Positions 39,141 to 46,344 of a DNA stretch of 64,000 bases are shown one piece after another. The stretch comes from Massilia violaceinigra (GTDB taxonomy: Bacteria > Pseudomonadota > Gammaproteobacteria > Burkholderiales > Burkholderiaceae_D): positions 1,860,001 to 1,924,000 of the forward strand of contig NZ_CP024608.1 of NCBI RefSeq assembly GCF_002752675.1. Direction: 5' to 3'. The notes beneath the pieces are model-generated. The model made no database searches, was not told where the DNA came from, and saw nothing but the letters and a program-made list of their open reading frames with translations. Numbering within the stretch: the stretch's first letter is position 1; the number at the start of each line of letters is the position of its first letter. Position numbers and translations under genes: made by a program.

Positions 39141-41492
39141 TTACTTCAACGTCCGCTCAAACAGCTGGTAAATCCGGCGATACTGGTCGTACCAGCTCTC
39201 CGGCTGCACAAACGCGTGGCGTTCCAGCGGATAGCTGGCCAGTTCCCAGTGATCCTTTTTCAGCTCAATCAAGCGCTGCGCGATGCGTACCGAATCCTGG
39301 TAAAACACGTTATCGTCCACCATCCCGTGCGAGATCAGCAGGTGTCCGCGCAGCTTGTCGGCGTACTCGATCGGCGACGACTTGCGGTACGCTTCCGGAT
39401 CCAGATCAGGCGTATTGAGAATGTTCGCGGTGTACTCGTGGTTATACGTCGTCCAGTCGGTCACGGGCCGAAGCGCCGCGCCTGACTTGAACATCTCCGG
39501 CTCGCGCATCAACGCCATGAAGGTCATGAAGCCACCATAACTGCCGCCGTACACGCCCACGTTTTTCAGGTCGCCCTGGTGGTTCGCCGCCATCCAGTTC
39601 ACGCCATCGACGTAATCTTCCAGCTCCGGATAGCCCATCTGGCGATAAATGGCCGTACGCCAGGCGCTCCCGTACCCTCTTGACGCGCGATAGTCCAGAT
39701 CGAGCACGATGTAGCCCTTCTCGACCAGCAGGTTGTGGAACATCTGCTCGCGGAAGTACACCGGATACCGCTTGCTGACATTCTGCAGGTAGCCCGCGCC
39801 GTGCACGAACATCACGATCGGGTACTTCCTGCCCGGTTCCAGATTCGCCGGACGATACAGCTTGCCCCAGATCTAGCCCGCGCCTTTGGTCGACGGCACT
39901 GCCACGTACTGCGGCTCGATCCAGCTGCGCGCCTTGAAGTCAGGCGAGCGCGTATCGGTCAGCTTGACAGGCGCGCCGCCACTGGCTGCGATGGTTGCCA
40001 GCTGCGCCGGCATGTAGCTCGACGAATAGTGCACCAGCAGCTTGCGTTCGTCCGGCGACAACGCAAACTGCTCGACGCCTTCGAGCGCCGTCACTTCGCG
40101 CAGCTTGGCATCGACGGCCGAGACCGAGCACACTTCATACGTACCCGGGTTCTTCGGGTTGCACATCATGAAAGCGGTGGCGCCGTCGGCCGACCACTGG
40201 ATGCGGGTCGCTTCCCATTTGCCCTGCGTGAGCGCGCGCGTCTTGCCGTCGCTGGCGCGGGTGTACAGGTGCGCGTAGCCGCTTTCTTCGGAGAGATACC
40301 ACAGCGTGCTGTTATCGGGCAGCCAGCCGAATTCATTGTTGCCCGAGTTGACCCAGGCATTGTCAGTGACGCGGTGGGCCGGCTTGAGCGTGGCGCCGGC
40401 CAGGTCGACGGTGGCGATCCAGCGGTCCTTGTTGTCGGCGGCGCGCAGCATCACGGCCAGGCCTGTGCCGCTGCGGTTCCATTCGACCGCAGCGCCGTCG
40501 TCATCGACGCGCACCACGCGGTTGCCTTTCAGTTCGGGCAGTTTTTGTGCCTTGCGCAGGTCCGCCAGCGGGTCGACGCCGATGCCGGGCAGGCTGTCGA
40601 AGGACAAATCGCGCATCTCGCGCGTGGCCAGGTTGACCAGCTTCAGGGTGTGCGAAACCGGTGCGTTGCGGCCGACGCGCGGACGCTGGTCGTCGAATTC
40701 TTCGTAGCCCGATTCGGTCACGTAGCGCGGCAGCTTGCCGATGCGGCCCTTGTCGGTGGCCTTGGGTGCGGTTACCAGCAGCAGCCAGCGGCCGTCCGGC
40801 GACAGGGCGCTGCCGTCGATGACGACTTTGTCGCCCAGGTAGATCGGCGCCGGTGCGCGCGTGGGATCGGCGCGGCGTTCCTGCTCGGCGCGGTCGCGGC
40901 TCGCGTCGCGGTCGTCCTTCTGGCGCTTGAGGGTGGAGATCAGGCGCAGTTGGAGGTCGCGCAGGTTGTCGGCGTCCGGCGCGGCGGCGGGGGCCTTGGT
41001 GGCGTGCGCCGCAGCCAGCGGCGAGATCAGGCGGTCGGCGCGGTTCCAGCCGAGCCATTCATGGCCGACGCGGAACTGCACGCTGCGCCCGTCGGCGGAA
41101 TACTGGGGCGCGGCCAGGCCGTTGCTGCCGCGCGTGATCTGGGTCAGTGCGCCGCTTTTGAGATCGCGCTCGAACAGGTCGCCGTTGCGCAGCATGATGG
41201 AGCGCGTGCGCTCGCGGTTGTAGATGACCTTATCGCTGTCCAGATTGGCCAGTTCGGCGTCGCCAACCAAACGTGGTTTTCCGGGCGCGGCCTGGTAGAT
41301 GTCGCGCAGTTGCGAACCGGTGCGCTTCTGTTTGTAAAACACCTGCTTGCCGTCCCAGCTCCACCAGGCGGTTTCCGCCGGCGTGCCGATCCAGTCGGGG
41401 TGGGCCATCGCCTGATCGAGGCTGATGGGCGTGGCGGCGACGGCGGGGATCGCCCACATCGCGGCCAGGAGGGGTAGTACAAATAGGCGCAT
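39141..41492 (-). pseudogene. S9 prolyl oligopeptidase (DPP IV-like), interrupted by one in-frame TAG
   Basis: The reading frame runs 41492-39141 without a shift but contains a TAG at 39873-39875. The first 539 codons hold a signal peptide (MRLFVLPLLAAMWAIPAVAA) and the beta-propeller. The 244 codons after the stop hold the intact alpha/beta-hydrolase domain: nucleophile in GVYGGSYGGFMT, Asp in DDNVFYQDS, His in LERHAFVQPES. Both sides keep full family similarity (KGAG-stop-IWGKLYRPANLEPGRKYPI), so this is one substitution in an otherwise intact gene of about 784 codons, the usual length. A propeller made alone would be inactive. Either a young pseudogene, a read-through product or a sequencing error. 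Confidence 0.85.
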
Positions 41493-41617
41493 GGTAAATA
41501 CAGTTCGAGAGGAAATGAAAGGAAATGCGAGAAGTTGCAGGATCGCATTCTAGCGCAGGCGCGGTGGGTGTGGGCGGCTGGCGGGTTGGCGCCGCCGCAC
41601 AACATTGCGCACCCGGC

Positions 41618-42052
41618 CTATCGCACGCGGCGTGCCTTGCGGATCGATTCGATCAATTCAAAGAGGAGCATCCCGCCCAGCATGGCCGCGACGAAAACCA
41701 GGGCATCGCTGCCGCCGGTCGCCAGCGATGCCAGCGCGGGGCCGGGGCAGTAGCCGGCCACGCCCCAGCCCGCGCCGAAGGTCAGCGCGCCGGTCAGCAG
41801 GCGCCGGTCGAGCTTGCGCGAGTCGGGCAGGTGCTCTGTTCCGCCCAATAGCGTCGTCGAACGCCGCGCCGCGATGCGGAAGGCGATCGCCGCTACCGGA
41901 ATGGCGCCGGCCATCACAAACGCCAGTGCGGGATTAAAGTCGCCGGCCAGGTCGAGAAAGCCGATCACCTTGGCCGGATCGGTCATGCCCGACAGGATCA
42001 GGCCAAGCCCAAAGACCAGGCCACTGACGAACGCTGCGCTGACGTATTTCAT
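41618..42052 (-). CDS. YeeE/YedE-family sulfur transport protein, second half (PmpB/DUF6691 type)
   Basis: The 144 residues have four hydrophobic helices, SGLVFGLGLILSGMTDPAKVIGFLDL at the start and FGAGWGVAGYCPGPALASL with the conserved Cys near residue 107. Together with the gene upstream it forms the split YeeE/YedE channel thought to move thiosulfate or sulfide-like anions. Its ATG overlaps the stop of the first half by 4 nt (ATGA). Confidence 0.88.
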   Translation of the reverse strand: MKYVSAAFVSGLVFGLGLILSGMTDPAKVIGFLDLAGDFNPALAFVMAGAIPVAAIAFRIAARRSTTLLGGTEHLPDSRKLDRRLLTGALTFGAGWGVAGYCPGPALASLATGGSDALVFVAAMLGGMLLFELIESIRKARRVR

Positions 42053-42486
42053 GAGGCTCCCGATCCCAACAGATGGCGCAGCACGAAGACGGTGACGAAG
42101 CCGGCCAGCATGAAGGCGGCGGTCGCGGCCAGCGAGCGGGGCGACAGGCGCGCGATGCCGCACACGCCATGCCCGCTGGTGCAGCCGGAACCGTAGCGGG
42201 TGCCCAGTCCGACCAGCAGACCGCCCACGATCAGGCTCGCCTTGCCGGCTTCGACGTGCACCTGGGGCAGGGGAGCGAACAGCACGAACACCAGAGGGGA
42301 GAGCACCAGTCCGAAGAGAAAGGCGATGCGCCAGCCGAGTTCGCTACGAACCGGACGCAGCAGTCCGCCGAGGATGCCGCTGATGCCGGCGATGCGGCCA
42401 TTTAGCAACAGGAACATGGCGGCGGCGAGGCCGATCAGCGCGCCGCCAGCCAGCGCGCGGACAAGGTCAGGACTAAGCGGTGGCAT
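42049..42486 (-). CDS. YeeE/YedE-family sulfur transport protein, first half (PmpA type)
   Basis: The 145 residues have four hydrophobic segments and the family motif GTRYGSGCTSGHGVCGIARLSPRS carrying two conserved Cys that would contact the sulfur anion. It overlaps the end of the ArsR-type regulator by 14 bp and the second channel half by 4 bp, so all three form a single operon. PmpA/PmpB pairs are found with sulfide-responsive regulators (established association). Confidence 0.88.
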   Translation of the reverse strand: MPPLSPDLVRALAGGALIGLAAAMFLLLNGRIAGISGILGGLLRPVRSELGWRIAFLFGLVLSPLVFVLFAPLPQVHVEAGKASLIVGGLLVGLGTRYGSGCTSGHGVCGIARLSPRSLAATAAFMLAGFVTVFVLRHLLGSGAS

Positions 42487-42820
42487 CGTCTTTTTTCTCC
42501 GGAGGCGGTGAACAGAACTGCTGATACAGCACATCCATAACTGCGCTGGCCTGCGCGCTGCTGAGCGAGTAGAAAATCTGCTTGCCGGCTCGCCGTGTAC
42601 TGACCAGTTGTTCGTTGCGCAGCACGGTGAGCTGTTGCGACAGCGTCGGCTGGCGAACGCCGGTCAGTTGTTCCAGCTCTCCCACGTTGCGCTCCTGGTG
42701 CGACAGCTGGCACAGCAACAGCAGGCGGTCGCGGTTGACCAGCACTTTTAACAGCGCGCACGCCTGGTCCGCGCCAGCGGCGAAGCGTTCGAGATCGAGT
42801 GAATTTTCCAGCATGGGCAT
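42473..42820 (-). CDS. bigR: ArsR-family regulator, BigR/SqrR (persulfide-sensing) type
   Basis: This is a 115-residue winged helix (NVGELEQLTGVRQPTLSQQLTVLRNEQLVSTRRAGKQIFYSL). Two Cys occupy the places used for di- or tetrasulfide formation in BigR/SqrR: C37 (RLLLLCQLSHQ) and C103 (LYQQFC). The channel genes downstream fit a reactive-sulfur response. The start is uncertain: ATG at 42820 is listed, with ATG 42814 and GTG 42826 as alternatives, none with a clear ribosome site. The gene symbol is by similarity. Confidence 0.83.
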   Translation of the reverse strand: MPMLENSLDLERFAAGADQACALLKVLVNRDRLLLLCQLSHQERNVGELEQLTGVRQPTLSQQLTVLRNEQLVSTRRAGKQIFYSLSSAQASAVMDVLYQQFCSPPPEKKDDATA

Positions 42821-42852
42821 GGGCACGGCGACAACCGTCAATATCAATCTGG

Positions 42853-42881
42853 ATAATATATCACAGAATATAATATGTCCA
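42853..42881 (-). promoter_or_regulatory. Promoter and AT-rich operator of the bigR-pmpAB operon
   Basis: Read on the minus strand, TGGACA (42881-42876) and TATTAT (42858-42853) are separated by exactly 17 bp. The spacer is AT-rich and contains TATTATATT and TGATATATTA, the type of sequence bound by BigR-like repressors, so repressor and polymerase would compete here (inference). Confidence 0.55.
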
Positions 42882-42960
42882 GGTCAGTTGTTCAGGGCTG
42901 GGAATGCCGGGATCGAGGCGGAGGAGGGGAAGGGGGTGCGCTGCAGCGGTGGCAGCGCGG

Positions 42961-42988
42961 AAAAACATCCGGCCACGAGCGCGGCCGG
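42961..42988 (-). terminator. Rho-independent terminator of the small-gene operon
   Basis: On the minus strand CCGGCC (42988-42983) pairs with GGCCGG (42974-42969) across an 8-nt loop, followed by ATG and five T residues. It lies 7 bp after the stop of the 37-codon gene and separates it from the bigR promoter. Confidence 0.7.
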
Positions 42989-42994
42989 TGAGAT

Positions 42995-43108
42995 TTAAAC
43001 GTCTTGCTGGTCTTGCTCTGGCTCCGGGCCATCGCGGAAGAAGATGGCGATGCGAACGGCCAACGCAATCGCTGCCAGCGCGCCCGGGAGGTATTCGATG
43101 ACTTCCAT
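42995..43108 (-). CDS. 37-residue predicted membrane microprotein
   Basis: The frame encodes MEVIEYLPGALAAIALAVR followed by IAIFFRDGPEPEQDQQDV: an acidic N-terminus, one hydrophobic helix (residues 7-24) and a polar acidic tail. It starts 2 nt after the stop of the 88-codon gene and ends 7 bp before a terminator, so it sits exactly inside a transcription unit. The ribosome site is weak (GGGG about 6 nt upstream). No family recognised. Context, not homology, supports it. Confidence 0.5.
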   Translation of the reverse strand: MEVIEYLPGALAAIALAVRIAIFFRDGPEPEQDQQDV

Positions 43109-43110
43109 AA

Positions 43111-43377
43111 TCAACCCCGCGAAGCCAGATTGCGCAGTTCAGCCGCCAGGCTAGGATGCATGTGCTGGTAAGCATTTGCCATGACGATCAGCTTGCGATG
43201 GCTGCGCATGCGCGCTCGGTCGTTCTGGGTCGGCTTGACCGCTACTTCCTGCGCGATGAACTGGCGCTCTTGCGCGGCAAACAGCGCTGCAGCAAAGGCA
43301 CGCGCCGCATTGCTGACGTCGGTCAGGTAATGGCGGAAGCTTTGGTTCGTCGGTTGGGTGTAGGTGGCGCTGCTCAT
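43111..43377 (-). CDS. Small unknown protein (88 residues)
   Basis: MSSATYTQPTNQSFRHYLTDVSNAARAF with an Ala-rich amphipathic helix (AARAFAAALFAAQERQFIAQ) and a basic C-terminal half (KPTQNDRARMRSHRKLIVMANAYQHMHPSLAAEL). An AGGAGAGTT ribosome site precedes the ATG. No membrane segment or known family. Cotranscribed with the 37-codon microprotein gene. Role unknown. Confidence 0.65.
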   Translation of the reverse strand: MSSATYTQPTNQSFRHYLTDVSNAARAFAAALFAAQERQFIAQEVAVKPTQNDRARMRSHRKLIVMANAYQHMHPSLAAELRNLASRG

Positions 43378-43646
43378 TTGGAACTCTCCTGGGGATTAAA
43401 TTGCGTTGTTGCAGTGCAGTATAAGAGAGTCCAAGGTATAAAGAAAATTTTGATTTATGATGCCTCATATCACGGCGGGAAATAACTCCGATTTTGCGTC
43501 AATATGCATTATTCGCACCAGTGATGTCGTTGGGCAATATGACGTATCCGTATATCAATATGAATAAAGGGGCAAATGCAGCCGGAGATTGCAGCCCCGA
43601 TGTGATGCGCTATGCTGCCTGTTTGAGCTCTTTCAGACGTGGATGG

Positions 43647-44093
43647 ATGACAAAACTTAAAACGTTCAATCATGTGGCCGCGGGCGTATCCCAGTCCTTC
43701 ATCAGCCGCAATAACGATGTGGGCGGCTACTGGGCGCTCGGAGAACTGTACAAGGACGCCAGTGCGCCGGATGATGCTGTCCAGCTGCAATTGCTCGATG
43801 GTGTTGCGATACCGTCCACTCGCAGCGTCTGCCAGGTCGCTAAAAACTACGCGGTGTTTTTGCAACGGGCGCTGGCTGACAAGGGCATAGCGTCCGATGA
43901 GCTTGCGGATGCGAATGTATGCATACAGTTCAATGCAGAAGCACCCGAGGGCGCAATCTCCATGGAATATCAGGGCGATCCTTTCGTTTGCACCGTTACG
44001 TTGAGAACAGCGCAAGGAAAGGTGGCGGTGGCGAAAGCGTACGGGCGCTGCCTGCGCAATCGGTGGGGAATGTTTGCCGGTCGGGCGGGATAG
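43647..44093 (+). CDS. Unknown orphan protein
   Basis: The 148 residues begin MTKLKTFNHVAAGVSQSFISRNNDVGGYWALGELY, with four Cys spread through the chain. No signal peptide, membrane helix or known motif. The frame is open from 43494, but codons before 43647 look unlike coding sequence and the region is AT-rich, so the ATG at 43647 is preferred. A minus-strand frame of similar length overlaps it and is less convincing. The composition is less GC-biased than in neighbouring genes, suggesting a recent arrival. Confidence 0.5.
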   Translation: MTKLKTFNHVAAGVSQSFISRNNDVGGYWALGELYKDASAPDDAVQLQLLDGVAIPSTRSVCQVAKNYAVFLQRALADKGIASDELADANVCIQFNAEAPEGAISMEYQGDPFVCTVTLRTAQGKVAVAKAYGRCLRNRWGMFAGRAG

Positions 44094-44229
44094 CGGTTTT
44101 CGCCCCCGCATGCGATCGAACGCGTGCGCTTATTTTGTCTGCCCTGCGCGGAGGAATATGATGCGCTGGTGTGGGCAATGAGGCCGGTAATGCGGCCAGC
44201 TTCGAGCATGGCGGCATGACGTCGGGTTT

Positions 44230-44733
44230 TTACGCGTCGGCTGGGGCCGCGTCTCCATCGGCGCTGGCGGGCGGCGCAAAACTGTCGAGCCAAGTGCGCC
44301 AGAGGGTCTCGAAACGTTCGTCGAACGGACGCGCGCTGGCGGCGGTGAGGATCAGCGCGCGTTTCGGTCCGATCAAAAAAGCGGCCTGGCGCTGGCGGAT
44401 CGTCTGGGCTCCGTTCTTGTACTGCGCCTCGATCCGTTCGCCCGACATTTCCGGCTGATGCGAGCCAAGGCGCTCCGGCGCGCGTGCCAGCAGCTTGTGG
44501 CCGGGCATGCGCGCCTTGAGCAGCCCAAGTTGGCGGTCGACATACGTGGTGAGGGTTTCGCCCTCGGCCAGCCAGTCGCGCGCGATGCTCAGGTTGGGCT
44601 GGTTCTGCAGGTCGGCCGGCACGAAGATATTGGTGGTGTTGTCCTGGTAGCCCGGAGGCAGGCCGATGCTGCCTTCGTGGATGCCGACGCGGGGCGCCGG
44701 CTCGGTGCTGCTTGCTGCTGTGTTCTCGCTCAT
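44230..44733 (-). CDS. DcrB-like (DUF1795) protein, possible type VI effector chaperone
   Basis: The 167 residues contain IHEGSIGLPPGYQDNTTNIFV, WLAEGETLTTYVDRQLGLLKARMPGHKLL and QRQAAFLIGPKRALILTAASARPFDERFETLWRTWL, matching the DcrB/DUF1795 fold. This family includes Eag chaperones that load type VI secretion effectors onto VgrG. No vgrG, PAAR or effector gene is in the window. It follows a signal-peptide ankyrin gene on the same strand, a pairing often seen in effector-immunity neighbourhoods. Confidence 0.72.
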   Translation of the reverse strand: MSENTAASSTEPAPRVGIHEGSIGLPPGYQDNTTNIFVPADLQNQPNLSIARDWLAEGETLTTYVDRQLGLLKARMPGHKLLARAPERLGSHQPEMSGERIEAQYKNGAQTIRQRQAAFLIGPKRALILTAASARPFDERFETLWRTWLDSFAPPASADGDAAPADA

Positions 44734-44779
44734 GCGCTATATCCGTTTTCTGGGGAGTCAATAAGTAATCGGCGTGGTG

Positions 44780-45580
44780 CTATTTGGTCGAGTAGCGCGG
44801 CGGCGTGCTGTTGTTGGCGCAGCGCGGCGGACGCCGGCCGATGCAGCGCTCCAGCATGGCGACAATGGCGGGCAGGGCGCGCCGGCGCGCGATGGCCAGC
44901 GCGTTTTCGCCGCGCGCGTTACGCAGGGCTGGGTCGGCACCATGGTCCACCAGCATAGCGGTCAGTTCGAGATTGCCGGCTTCGATGGCAAGCATCAGCG
45001 GCGTGGTCGCTTGCGCCCCGGTTTGGTCGATCGCAGCGCCCAGCTTGAGCATCATGTCGGCCAGCGCGGCTTGCGCGCGCACGTCCGCGTGGTGGGCGCT
45101 GTTGGCCAGGTGGTGCAAGGCTGTGTTGCCGTCGTCGTCGCGCTGACGCGTATCGGCGCCACGTTCGAGCAGGGCGCTGGCGGCGGGCCACTGGCCGGCA
45201 TCGAGCGCCGCGTGCAGTGCCGTGCCTCCGTGGGCGCTTCGCGGCGCATCGAGCACTGCGCCGGCCTGGTGCAGCATGTGGATGGCGTCGACGTCGCCGC
45301 TGGACGCCGTCTTTATCAGGGGCGTGACGCCGCCATGGCATGCATTCGGATTGTCGCCGGCGGCCAGGACTTTTTTCAGCGCGGCGTGGCGCTCCTTGCC
45401 GAGGGAGGCGAAGATGCGTGGGGCGCCCGGCGCGGGGGCTTTGTCGTCGACCGTGGGTTGTGCCGTGACGGCGGGGCAGCGCTGCGGTGCGGACGGTTGC
45501 ACCGGCAGCGGTGCCGCGGACGCCATTGGCACGGCCAGCAAGCAGGCGGCCAGCACGGCGAGGCGGGCGGCGTCATTCAT
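44780..45580 (-). CDS. Periplasmic ankyrin-repeat protein
   Basis: A signal peptide (MNDAARLAVLAACLLAVPMASA) is followed by about five ankyrin repeats (GVTPLIKTASSGDVDAIHML, GGTALHAALDAGQWPAASAL, GNTALHHLANSAHH, ATTPLMLAIEAGNLELTAML, GENALAIARRRALPAIVAML) and a basic Cys-containing tail. Exported ankyrin proteins often bind and neutralise toxins or catalases. Next to a DcrB-like gene an immunity role is plausible but unproven. ATG 45580 is listed; GTG 45595 would add MRRFA and a more basic signal n-region. Confidence 0.8.
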   Translation of the reverse strand: MNDAARLAVLAACLLAVPMASAAPLPVQPSAPQRCPAVTAQPTVDDKAPAPGAPRIFASLGKERHAALKKVLAAGDNPNACHGGVTPLIKTASSGDVDAIHMLHQAGAVLDAPRSAHGGTALHAALDAGQWPAASALLERGADTRQRDDDGNTALHHLANSAHHADVRAQAALADMMLKLGAAIDQTGAQATTPLMLAIEAGNLELTAMLVDHGADPALRNARGENALAIARRRALPAIVAMLERCIGRRPPRCANNSTPPRYSTK

Positions 45581-45595
45581 TGCGAAGCGGCGCAC

Positions 45596-45855
45596 GGCGG
45601 TTTCTTGGCATGCATGGCGATGGCTGGTTCCAGGTCAGTCCCCCGGGTTTGATGGGGCCCGGGGATGTGTGCAATATTAAAAAAACAAGATGAATTCTAA
45701 CAAACCATATCATGGAAGACAATTTGTATCGGAACGCAATGGGCGCCTGGGGCAGTTTGGCTGGTGGTGAATGACCTTGTCGGCAGACTCGCGCCGCTGC
45801 AAGGAGCGGCGCCGGCAAGCTGCCCGGGATGGTTGATCCGCGTGCGGCAGGGCGC
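45596..45855. other. Intergenic region with a GC hairpin and AT-rich promoter-like stretch
   Basis: No gene seen. CCCCGGG at 45641-45647 and CCCGGGG at 45658-45664 form a 7-bp stem. The stretch 45669-45720 is AT-rich; on the minus strand it offers TTGTTA and, 17 bp on, TTAATA, a possible promoter for the ankyrin gene. Confidence 0.35.
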
Positions 45856-46293
45856 TTACTGCGTGGTGATTTCTGTCGCCGACAGCGTGATGTTGGTGGC
45901 CGTGCCGCTGTCGCGCAGGATCTTCTGCGCGATCACGCGGTTCGCTGGCGCCAGCACGTTGAAGTGATCGGCGCCCGGCACTGGAACGAAGCGGATTCGC
46001 GGGTTGCGCGTGGCTTGAAGCGAGTCGATATTGCCGCCCGCGCCTTCGATCACAAACACGGGCGAACGTACCGATTCGAGCCAGCGACCGGGTGAGCGCA
46101 ACGCGGCTTCGCGCGGATTGGCGGGATTGAAGCTCGTGAAGCGGCCGCCGTAGCCGTCGATTTCATCGACCGGGCCAAGCGAAAAGACGGCGCGGTAACG
46201 CGTCGAGGTTTCGGCGGTGCCGGGGGCGGCATCGTAACGCACGAGGCTGAAGATATCGGCGGGCGGCGCGGGGATGGGCGGCTGCACGCTCAC
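45856..46293 (-). pseudogene. Internally deleted alpha/beta hydrolase remnant
   Basis: The 145-codon frame joins the N-terminal signature of a bacterial alpha/beta-hydrolase family (VQPPIPAPPADIFSLVRYDAAPG) directly to its C-terminal third (RYRAVFSLGPVDEIDGYGGRF, RSPGRWLESVRSPVFVIEGAGGNIDSL, VPVPGADHFNVLAPANRVIAQKIL). About 150-200 residues, including the nucleophile elbow, are missing between AAPG and STRYRAVF. The His loop (GADHF) remains, so the product could not be catalytic. The same frame extends upstream past 46330 without a clear start. Confidence 0.65.
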
Positions 46294-46344
46294 CTTGCGG
46301 ACGATGGGCGGCCGGGTACTAATGGGATGCCGATTTACTCGCGC

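Noticed and set aside
39816..39875. Frameshift as the cause of the S9 peptidase split
   Set aside because: Both parts are in the same frame; 19 sense codons separate the TAG from the next possible start, so a substitution explains it.
43509..44111. 200-codon minus-strand frame opposite the orphan gene
   Set aside because: No ribosome site, and codons less like the local genes than the plus-strand frame; neither has homology I recognise, so the call stays uncertain.
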